From Thermococci archaeon (GTDB lineage: Archaea > Methanobacteriota_B > Thermococci > Thermococcales > Thermococcaceae): DNA of 10,874 bases. A model generated the notes under the pieces. The model was not told the origin of the DNA and made no database searches. It worked only from the letters and a program-made list of their open reading frames with translations. Below, piece by piece: positions 6,753-10,874 of the stretch. The stretch is from the NCBI GenBank assembly GCA_003663695.1, contig QMUB01000014.1, positions 1-10,874 on the forward strand, read 5' to 3'. The first letter of the stretch is position 1. The number at the start of each line of letters is the position of its first letter. Position numbers and translations under genes: made by a program.

Positions 6753-6830
6753 GGGGGCACGTTCTGTTGTTTTCCTGACATCCTTCGTGCCCCCTAAGTT
6801 ATCCCCTTATTCAGCGTTCCTTCGTGCCCC
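6753..6830. repeat. GC-rich direct and inverted repeats between S6e and FBPase
   Basis: TCCTTCGTGCCCC occurs twice in direct orientation (6781-6793 and 6818-6830, spaced 37 bases). The complement of its core, GGGGGCACG, occurs at 6753-6761 and pairs perfectly over 9 bases with 6786-6794. On the minus strand two 5' arms (…GGGGCACGAAGG…) could therefore compete for one 3' arm. This G+C-rich island stands out in the AT-rich 336-base gap (6658-6993), which holds no credible gene. It may be a structured RNA, a long S6e leader or a protein-binding site. Confidence 0.6.
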
Positions 6831-6970
6831 TTAGGCTCATCTACATATTGTGACTGAATGGTTTTAAGTTTCTTGAGTACCCCTTTACAAACTCAAAACA
6901 ACACCAGCCAAAACACCTAGTGTAAGATATATGTCTTCAAAAATTTTCATGTGAAAACACTCTGCTGTCG

Positions 6971-6993
6971 AATAGAAGAAAAATAGAAAAATT
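6971..6993 (-). terminator. T-rich transcription end after FBP aldolase/phosphatase
   Basis: Immediately after the TGA stop the minus strand reads AATTTTTCTATTTTTCTTC, two T5 runs, a typical archaeal end signal. Confidence 0.65.
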
Positions 6994-8118
6994 TCAGAGC
7001 TGTTCAAATCTATCTGCCAGGCGTTTTAAAATACCTGGGAGTGTTGTGTATTCCATTTCCTCCATAGGCAAGCGGTGGGGCTCAAAGGGACCATGTCTGC
7101 GCATGTAGTCCGCAATCTCAAGTGCCTTCCTCCTGGCATCATCGAAGGCAACATCATCGAAGAGGTCAACGGGGCCTATTAGCTTTCCATCTCTGTTTAT
7201 CTGCCATCCCAGCGCTACTACCCTTGGAGGACCATCAAATCTTGATGGGGTTGCATACTTGAGCGGAACCGGGATGATCGGCCCATTGTGGCTTCCGCGC
7301 ATCCACCCACTGACGAGATGGGGGAATGCAAAAGGCTCAAGAACCTCGCCAAGTGCTGGAAGCCCGCTTTGAGCCCTAACTATTGCAACAGGGTCGTCCT
7401 TTCCAACATACTCCCCTGCAATCTCATAGAGTTTCTCCGTGCTTATCACGGCAACTGGTTCGTCCTTTGAAATTCTGTGCCCTTCCTTTGGAAAGACGTG
7501 CTTAATCACGTATCTTGATTTTGCACCTATCAGCGCCAGTATGTCGTAGAGCTCCTCCGGGGAGTTTAGTATAACCTTCTTGTGCTCCTTGATATCCCAT
7601 ACCTCAAAGCGGAAGCCCATGTGCATGTGGGGGTCTATCACGAGACCTGCTGTGTTGAATGGATCCCCGAACATTCTAAATATGGGCAGGTTAAATGCTC
7701 CGGGCTCGGTCTTGTCCATATGGAATGTAACTATGGGTTCGCTCTTTCTTAGAGTAATCTCCATCTCAGCTATTCCCGGACCCATACCTCTAATGTTTCC
7801 ACTGAAGGCGTCCTTCAAAAGGTCCTGCCCCGCCCCATAGAGTCCGAGCTCCTTTGCCACTTCAGTGGCTTCTTTAAAGGTATCCCACGCCAGACCATGT
7901 ATCTCCTCACTGTCCACTCCCTTGGTGTGTGTCATTATGAGCTGGAGGTCATCCCCGCAGTAGGTAACATAGAAGTCTATTAGGGTGCCTTTCTCCTTTG
8001 CCATGCTTAAAAGCTCCTTTGCCCTCTCCATGAGCGCTGGATGAACTTTGTGATGTCCGGGCCATCCACCAACGTCCGCTTTTATAACGCTCACAGTTAT
8101 CTTCTTCCCAACATACAT
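6994..8118 (-). CDS. fbp: Bifunctional fructose-1,6-bisphosphate aldolase/phosphatase
   Basis: 374 residues, matching the archaeal class V FBPase family over its whole length. The enzyme condenses dihydroxyacetone phosphate and glyceraldehyde 3-phosphate to FBP and then dephosphorylates it to fructose 6-phosphate, making the step one-way toward gluconeogenesis. Visible parts: VSVIKADVGGWPGH (9-22), the metal-binding YCGDDLQL with D56-D57 (53-60), HMDKTEPGAFNLP (133-145), GDPFNTAGLVIDP (151-163), ISTEKLYEIAGEYVGKDDP (225-243), where K229 aligns with the Schiff-base lysine of the aldolase reaction, SGWMRGSHNGP, and GPFEPHRLP near the end. The start is ATG 8118 with GGTGAT at 8123-8128. The in-frame ATG at 8148 is rejected because it sits next to the TATA box (8150-8163). 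A Tgr/TrmBL1-type operator lies upstream of that box, fitting activation under gluconeogenic conditions. Confidence 0.96.
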   Translation of the reverse strand: MYVGKKITVSVIKADVGGWPGHHKVHPALMERAKELLSMAKEKGTLIDFYVTYCGDDLQLIMTHTKGVDSEEIHGLAWDTFKEATEVAKELGLYGAGQDLLKDAFSGNIRGMGPGIAEMEITLRKSEPIVTFHMDKTEPGAFNLPIFRMFGDPFNTAGLVIDPHMHMGFRFEVWDIKEHKKVILNSPEELYDILALIGAKSRYVIKHVFPKEGHRISKDEPVAVISTEKLYEIAGEYVGKDDPVAIVRAQSGLPALGEVLEPFAFPHLVSGWMRGSHNGPIIPVPLKYATPSRFDGPPRVVALGWQINRDGKLIGPVDLFDDVAFDDARRKALEIADYMRRHGPFEPHRLPMEEMEYTTLPGILKRLADRFEQL

Positions 8119-8149
8119 GTCTATCACCAATCTTACGTATAATTTCAAG

Positions 8150-8163
8150 TTTATAAAATTTTA
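8150..8163 (-). promoter_or_regulatory. TATA box of fbp
   Basis: TAAAATTTTATAAA on the minus strand. Transcription should begin about 8128-8130, so the message would start almost at the GGTGAT Shine-Dalgarno. This excludes the longer start at 8148. Confidence 0.7.
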
Positions 8164-8176
8164 CCATTGAAAAATA

Positions 8177-8193
8177 TATCACCGAGAATGACA
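8177..8193. promoter_or_regulatory. Tgr/TrmBL1 operator (TGM) upstream of fbp
   Basis: TATCAC-CGAGA-ATGACA matches the Thermococcales glycolytic motif TATCAC-N5-GTGATA at 10 of 12 fixed positions, with the first half exact. Known rule for this regulator: sites upstream of BRE/TATA activate gluconeogenic genes, and sites downstream of TATA repress glycolytic ones. Here the site lies about 14 bases upstream of the fbp TATA box, the activating position. The match was made by eye. Confidence 0.65.
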
Positions 8194-8253
8194 CAAAATT
8201 AGAGCCGCCCGCACATCATGAATCCGTCTTCATCCACCTAAACTCCATCACTG

Positions 8254-8308
8254 CCATTATCACAAACTCCGCAAAGCTTATAAATGCCCTACAGCTATGT
8301 GATAATGG
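8254..8308. repeat. Perfect 10-bp inverted repeat flanking the tRNA-Trp promoter
   Basis: CCATTATCAC (8254-8263) and GTGATAATGG (8299-8308) are exact complements separated by 35 bases, with the tRNA-Trp TATA box between them and the right arm ending 3 bases before the mature tRNA. Each arm contains a TGM half-site (TATCAC, GTGATA), but the spacing is far wider than the normal N5. Confidence 0.6.
8275..8285 (+). promoter_or_regulatory. TATA box of tRNA-Trp
   Basis: AGCTTATAAAT with a BRE-like CCGCAA just before it, centred about 32 bases upstream of the tRNA 5' end, leaving almost no leader. Confidence 0.65.
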
Positions 8309-8311
8309 CTT

Positions 8312-8456
8312 GGGGGCATGGTGTAGCCTGGTCTATCATCGCGGGCTCCAGAGGCCATGAGGAGAAGCGGGTTTGCTGACTCGGGGATGAACTTCTGGAG
8401 CCCCGAGCGGCTGGAGAAACCCGCGGACCGGGGTTCAAATCCCCGTGCCCCCACCA
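8312..8456 (+). tRNA. tRNA-Trp (anticodon CCA) with a 67-base intron
   Basis: Exons are 8312-8351 and 8419-8453, followed by an encoded CCA at 8454-8456. The acceptor stem is GGGGGCA/TGCCCCC (8312-8318, 8446-8452). The anticodon stem GCGGG (8341-8345) pairs with CCCGC (8420-8424), and after splicing the loop reads CTCCAGA with CCA at 8348-8350. The T arm is CCGGG…CCCCG-type with TTCAAAT. The intron sits between positions 37 and 38 and has a canonical bulge-helix-bulge: 3-base bulge 8350-8352, 4-bp helix CTCC/GGAG (8346-8349, 8413-8416), 3-base bulge AAA (8417-8419), and outer helix GGCC/GGCT (8353-8356, 8409-8412). Cutting after the second base of each bulge gives a correct 7-base loop. Confidence 0.97.
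8352..8418 (+). ncRNA. tRNA-Trp intron acting as box C/D methylation guide RNA
   Basis: The intron carries box C ATGAGGA (8357-8363), box D' CTGA (8376-8379), box C' GGATGA (8385-8390) and a degenerate box D CCGA (8403-8406). The D guide (8394-8402) pairs 9 bases with the anticodon arm GGCTCCAGA, and the fifth base upstream of D faces C34. The D' guide (8367-8374) pairs with AAACCCGC at 8417-8424, and the fifth base upstream of D' faces C39 of the same tRNA. In euryarchaea this intron is known to guide 2'-O-methylation of C34 and residue 39 in tRNA-Trp. Here residue 39 is C rather than U. Box C and box D each deviate by one base from consensus. Confidence 0.88.
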
Positions 8457-8478
8457 CCCCGCTATAACCTCTAACCGT

Positions 8479-8500
8479 AAATTTCAAAAAGAGAATAGAG
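8479..8500 (-). terminator. T-rich end downstream of the Lrp gene
   Basis: The minus strand reads CTCTATTCTCTTTTTGAAAT, a T5 run in pyrimidine-rich sequence beyond the Lrp gene and the C/D RNA candidate. It is a plausible end for either transcript. Confidence 0.4.
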
Positions 8501-8502
8501 GC

Positions 8503-8553
8503 TCATTCTTCCTCGCTTCATCATCTTTCAGAAAGGAGAACGCCAATCATCGC
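8503..8553 (-). ncRNA. Candidate box C/D sRNA after the Lrp stop codon
   Basis: Read on the minus strand, directly after the TAG stop of the Lrp gene: box C-like GCGATGA (8547-8553, one mismatch to RTGATGA), a 15-base interval, box D' CTGA (8528-8531), a 3-base gap, box C' ATGATGA (8518-8524, perfect), an 11-base guide interval, and ATGA (8503-8506) in the place of box D (one mismatch to CTGA). The CTGA-N3-ATGATGA core with guides on both sides is the usual archaeal C'/D' layout, and the total size of about 51 bases is typical. No clear terminal stem is seen and I could not name the rRNA or tRNA target. Guides would be CGTTCTCCTTT (next to D') and AGCGAGGAAGA (next to D). Confidence 0.5.
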
Positions 8554-9006
8554 CTAAACATCCTCTTTTACAGTTACAAATGAGACCATGGTCACCGTTT
8601 GCCCTATCCCCTTAATCTCCCTAAGTTTATCGACGACAATTTTTCCAATGTCCTCTGCCGATGGCGCCCTAACCTTTATCAGAAGATCCCACTCTCCGGC
8701 AATTATGTGAACTTCGTAAATCCATTCAAGCTGGGATATTCTCTCGGCAACTTCCCTTTGTGTTAATCCTGCCGCAGGATCATATCTGGCGAGTATAAAT
8801 GCGGTTGTCCCCAGATTGAGCTTTTTATAATTCGGCTTTATGGTGAACTTCTCAATAATACCTTCCTCTAAAAGCTTCTTAATACGATAGTGGACAGTAG
8901 TTCTGGGTATCCCCAGTTTCTTACTCAAAGAGGCTATATTTTCCCTGGAATTCTGCTTGAGTTCTTCAAGCAGTCTTACATCGATTTTGTCCAAGACATC
9001 CACCAT
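8554..9006 (-). CDS. Lrp/AsnC-family transcription regulator
   Basis: 150 residues, the usual length of archaeal Lrp proteins. The N-terminal winged helix-turn-helix opens with DKIDVRLLEELKQNSRENIASLSKKLG, and the recognition helix lies in IPRTTVHYRIKKLLEEGII (33-51). After the linker comes the RAM effector and assembly domain (about 66-148) with the ligand-loop motif GEWD (104-107). Such proteins form dimers to octamers and respond to amino acids; the target genes cannot be told from here. The start is ATG 9006, with AGGGGAAGAGG just upstream and a TATA-like TGTTTATATT at 9041-9050. The ATG at 9051 overlaps that TATA box and is rejected. The gene lies downstream of the XTP pyrophosphatase, so it may have both its own promoter and read-through. 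Confidence 0.92.
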   Translation of the reverse strand: MVDVLDKIDVRLLEELKQNSRENIASLSKKLGIPRTTVHYRIKKLLEEGIIEKFTIKPNYKKLNLGTTAFILARYDPAAGLTQREVAERISQLEWIYEVHIIAGEWDLLIKVRAPSAEDIGKIVVDKLREIKGIGQTVTMVSFVTVKEDV

Positions 9007-9040
9007 CCTCTTCCCCTCTAACTTTAATTGACACATCTCC

Positions 9041-9050
9041 AATATAAACA
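9041..9050 (-). promoter_or_regulatory. TATA box of the Lrp regulator
   Basis: TGTTTATATT on the minus strand, about 39 bases before the ATG at 9006; transcription is predicted near 9019. Confidence 0.5.
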
Positions 9051-9066
9051 TATCGAAATTGGATAT

Positions 9067-9627
9067 TTATTCATTCTGCAAATTCTCTTTTAGCCAATTT
9101 GAAAATGCCTTTAAGGCCCTTCCCCTGTGGGATATTTTATTCTTTTCTTCTATTGTCATTTGGGCAAAAGTTCTGGAAAAACCATGGGGTATGAATATCG
9201 GGTCAAAACCAAAACCACCCTCCCCCCTCTTCTCGTAGCCTATGCTGCCTTTAACAATGCCCCTAAATATGTGAATCTCTCCATCATAATACCCGATAAC
9301 GCTTTTGAAGTACGCATCCCTGTAATCCACTCCCTCCATAAGCTTTAGCAACCCCTTATTTCCGAGCCTCTTGAAAACATAAGCCGAATAGACACCGGGG
9401 AATCCTCCAAATGCCTCCACAAAAAGACCTGAGTCATCTATAAAAAAAGGTGTATCAATTTTATCCCTCAACCATTCGAGCCCGAATCTGACAACTTCCT
9501 CGAGATCATCCGCCTGTATCTCAGGGTAATCCACTCTCCCCCTTATGAGCTCCACTCCAAGGGGAGACAAATAACGTTTGGCCTCCTTGAACTTGCCCTT
9601 ATTTGAAGTTATAAACAGGACCCGCAT
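9067..9627 (-). CDS. rdgB: XTP/dITP diphosphatase (RdgB/HAM1 family)
   Basis: 186 residues, as in the well-studied Pyrococcus horikoshii homolog. It hydrolyses XTP, ITP and dITP to the monophosphate and pyrophosphate, keeping deaminated purines out of RNA and DNA. Motifs in order: [14 protein letters not shown] (7-20), [13 protein letters not shown] (33-45), [21 protein letters not shown] (61-81) with the metal-binding [17 protein letters not shown] (135-149) and [11 protein letters not shown] (164-174). The Shine-Dalgarno GAGGTGGT lies at about 9632-9639 before ATG 9627. The gene starts 24 bases after the adenosine-kinase-family gene, so the two are probably one transcript with a nucleotide-metabolism theme. 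Confidence 0.95.
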   Translation of the reverse strand: MRVLFITSNKGKFKEAKRYLSPLGVELIRGRVDYPEIQADDLEEVVRFGLEWLRDKIDTPFFIDDSGLFVEAFGGFPGVYSAYVFKRLGNKGLLKLMEGVDYRDAYFKSVIGYYDGEIHIFRGIVKGSIGYEKRGEGGFGFDPIFIPHGFSRTFAQMTIEEKNKISHRGRALKAFSNWLKENLQNE

Positions 9628-9651
9628 TCAACCACCTCAAAAAATATGAAA

Positions 9652-10140
9652 TCAGTCAATGGTATAACCAATCCTCTCAACCAGCTCTCTCCTCTCCTTC
9701 TTCTGCTCTTCCGTCTCTATAGTGTTGGCCGCTTTTCCATCCACAATCCCTAAAACGGCTCTCCCAAGCTCTGTCTCGGCAACTATAACTTGTAATGGGT
9801 TTTCGCTTGCTCCATATACCGTTGCAACTGCAGGGTGCAATTTAATCGTGTTCAACACGTTTATCGGGAACGCCTTCCTCATAAGAACCACAAAGACATG
9901 ACCTCCCCCAATTGCCAGCGCATTTTTTGCTGCAAGCTGCTCCAGCTCTTTATCATTTCCGGTAAATCTTGTCAATTGTGGCTTCGCTTCATTCATGGCT
10001 ATGCCAAACTTTATCCCTGGAACGGTTGTTAAAAGAGCCTTTGCTAAATCATCGACCGTAAATATGGAAAAATTTCCCTGTCCAATTATGCATTCGACTC
10101 CTTCGGGCTTTTCAATGTCAACCACTTCAATCTTGACCAT
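9652..10140 (-). CDS. Adenosine-specific kinase family protein (PF04008, COG1839)
   Basis: 162 residues covering one small domain. It resembles the PAE2307-type family that is annotated as adenosine-specific kinase, although to my knowledge the enzymatic evidence is thin. Recognisable blocks: VDIEKPEGVECIIGQGNFS (7-25), VDDLAKALLTTVPGIKFGIAMNEA (29-52), LTRFTGNDKELEQLAAKNALAIGGGHVFVVLMRKAFPINVLNTIK (56-100), and VYGASENPLQVIVAETELGRAVLGIVDG (108-135). GGTGGT at about 10147-10152 precedes ATG 10140. It is followed at 24 bases by XTP pyrophosphatase, and its promoter region is shared with the divergent gene at 10200. The family assignment is good; the biochemical role is uncertain. Confidence 0.88.
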   Translation of the reverse strand: MVKIEVVDIEKPEGVECIIGQGNFSIFTVDDLAKALLTTVPGIKFGIAMNEAKPQLTRFTGNDKELEQLAAKNALAIGGGHVFVVLMRKAFPINVLNTIKLHPAVATVYGASENPLQVIVAETELGRAVLGIVDGKAANTIETEEQKKERRELVERIGYTID

Positions 10141-10199
10141 CCAGCACCACCAAAAAAATAATATATATCCAACCGATAAAACGTTTTCTGTGAGGTGGA
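10141..10199. promoter_or_regulatory. Compact divergent promoter region with a 10-base palindrome
   Basis: Only 59 bases separate the two ATGs. AATATATATCC (10160-10170) is the likely TATA box for the + gene. For the minus gene, TTTTATCG (about 10174-10181) or the same TATATATA block may serve. The palindrome AAAACGTTTT (10178-10187) lies where the + transcript should start, a fitting place for an autoregulatory operator. Shine-Dalgarno sites are GAGGTGG at 10192-10198 (+) and GGTGGT at about 10147-10152 (-). Confidence 0.5.
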
Positions 10200-10874
10200 A
10201 TGGAGCACAATTTGCCCCAAATAAACTATGATGAAATTGATTTTTTGGTTAATCTCCTAGAAAAATATCCGAGGGAAAGTCTGAGGAAGATATCCGAACT
10301 GGAGGGAATCGAATATTTTAAGCTGAAGAGGCTGTATGATAAGTACTATGGAGAAGACAAGTTTGTCCAAGTGAATGCTATCTTAAACATATCCAAGCTC
10401 GGACTGAAGAGCTTCGTTGCCTTTTTGGACATACCGAGAGATGAACTCAGAAGCAGGGCACTTGAAATACTAAAAAACCCCTTCTGCAACTATCTAAACG
10501 CATCCTTTGGATTCAGGATGGGGCTCTATGTCCTCTATCATGTGCCCGTGGGGCAGGAAAAATATTTGGATGAACTTTTATCGAAGTATACAGACAGTTA
10601 TGAATATTATGAAGTGAGGGCATACCCCAAGAGAAACACGAAATTTGGAAAATGGAATTTGAGCTATGATTATGCCATCCTGATAGACATCCTGAAAAAC
10701 GATGCCCGAACCAGTATATCAAAAATCGCCCAAATCCTAGGAAAAAGACGACCAACAATTGATTATATGGTAGAAAGACTGGAAAAACTTGAAATAATCC
10801 TGGGCTACATTGCAATTCGGGACGATTACGCTTATAGTCGCTCTCTGGTCGGAATAGCCGATGAACTGGATGAG
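10200..10874 (+). CDS. Tandem Lrp-like DNA-binding protein, 5' part (runs off right edge)
   Basis: 225 codons are open from ATG 10200 to the window end with no stop, preceded by GAGGTGG directly upstream. The sequence begins MEHNLPQINYDEIDFLVNLL. A first helix-turn-helix-like segment spans about 10-50 (EIDFLVNLLEKYPRESLRKI, then a diverged recognition helix ELEGIEYFKLKRLY). A RAM-like alpha/beta stretch follows (about 58-142), then a second, much more typical Lrp-type HTH at 155-203 (YDYAILIDILKNDARTSISK, then QILGKRRPTIDYMVERLEKL). A second RAM-like domain probably follows outside the window, making this a tandem (HTH-RAM)x2 protein of roughly twice Lrp length. It could be a regulator; the domain pairing also recalls siroheme decarboxylase subunits, which are Lrp-like, but no haem genes are visible. 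The frame was translated by hand. Confidence 0.8.
   Translation, partial: MEHNLPQINYDEIDFLVNLLEKYPRESLRKISELEGIEYFKLKRLYDKYYGEDKFVQVNAILNISKLGLKSFVAFLDIPRDELRSRALEILKNPFCNYLNASFGFRMGLYVLYHVPVGQEKYLDELLSKYTDSYEYYEVRAYPKRNTKFGKWNLSYDYAILIDILKNDARTSISKIAQILGKRRPTIDYMVERLEKLEIILGYIAIRDDYAYSRSLVGIADELDE

Noticed and set aside
6753..6830. CRISPR-like repeats
   Set aside because: There are only two 13-base direct copies with one 24-base interval, no third repeat and no cas genes nearby.
6750..6850. Box C/D or H/ACA RNA in the GC-rich repeat island
   Set aside because: The CTGA at 6810-6815 lacks a C box at a workable distance, and the 24-base loop of the 9-bp hairpin is too short for an archaeal H/ACA upper stem, so only an unclassified structured element is claimed.
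8119..8148. Upstream ATG extending fbp by ten residues
   Set aside because: It abuts the TATA box, lies upstream of the predicted transcript start, and the GGTGAT Shine-Dalgarno points to 8118.
8177..8193. Reading the TATCAC at 8123-8128 region as a second TGM
   Set aside because: The TATCACC there is the complement of the fbp Shine-Dalgarno GGTGATA and has no matching second half-site.
8278..8487. 69-codon minus-strand frame across tRNA-Trp
   Set aside because: It is antisense to a tRNA gene with a perfect fold, and the peptide comes from structured RNA sequence.
10513..10815. 100-codon minus-strand frame at the right end
   Set aside because: It is antisense to the open + frame from 10200, which has a Shine-Dalgarno and HTH features.

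Overview
The window comes from the chromosome of a hyperthermophilic euryarchaeon of the order Thermococcales (Thermococcus, Pyrococcus or Palaeococcus; the genus cannot be settled by eye). The signs are close matches to familiar Thermococcales proteins (two-domain dolichol-phosphate mannose synthase, AsnA-like asparagine synthetase, aIF2-gamma, bifunctional FBP aldolase/phosphatase). tRNA genes carry an encoded CCA end, promoters are of BRE/TATA type, Shine-Dalgarno sites are of GGTGAT or GAGGTGG type, and Arg and Ile codons are often AGG/AGA and ATA. The region is core chromosome; I see no mobile element, CRISPR array or origin.

Layout. Bases 1-140 (-) hold the first 46 codons of a KaiC/RadA-like ATPase, and 208-1266 (-) a dolichol-phosphate mannose synthase fused to a GtrA-like membrane domain. 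Next come tRNA-Pro(CGG) and tRNA-Tyr(GTA) on the + strand, then a probable two-gene operon of a paired CBS-domain protein and a CPA2 Na+(K+)/H+ antiporter. AsnA-like asparagine synthetase follows (+). It converges on a (-) translation cluster that reads S6e, aIF2-gamma, PIN-domain protein. A 336-base intergenic stretch with GC-rich repeats separates S6e from the gluconeogenic FBP aldolase/phosphatase (-), which has a Tgr/TrmBL1-type operator upstream of its TATA box. Opposite it lies an intron-containing tRNA-Trp (+). The (-) strand then carries an adenosine-specific-kinase family gene, an XTP/dITP pyrophosphatase and an Lrp/AsnC regulator. A divergent gene starting at 10200 (+) runs off the right edge and encodes a tandem Lrp-like DNA-binding protein.

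How the genes work together. Most are housekeeping genes: translation (S6e, aIF2-gamma, three tRNAs, Asn supply), nucleotide-pool cleaning, lipid-linked sugar donors for glycosylation, ion homeostasis and gluconeogenesis. Several starts were moved inward because the Shine-Dalgarno and TATA positions rule out the longest frame (CBS protein, PIN, aIF2-gamma, S6e, FBPase, Lrp).

The most interesting signals are in RNA and regulatory DNA. The tRNA-Trp intron is a canonical bulge-helix-bulge intron that also reads as a box C/D guide RNA, and its two guides select C34 and position 39 of its own tRNA. A second C/D-like RNA candidate lies directly after the Lrp stop codon on the (-) strand. The FBPase promoter has a near-consensus TATCAC-N5-GTGATA site, and a perfect 10-bp inverted repeat flanks the tRNA-Trp core promoter. 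I found no evidence for a wholly new multi-gene system here.
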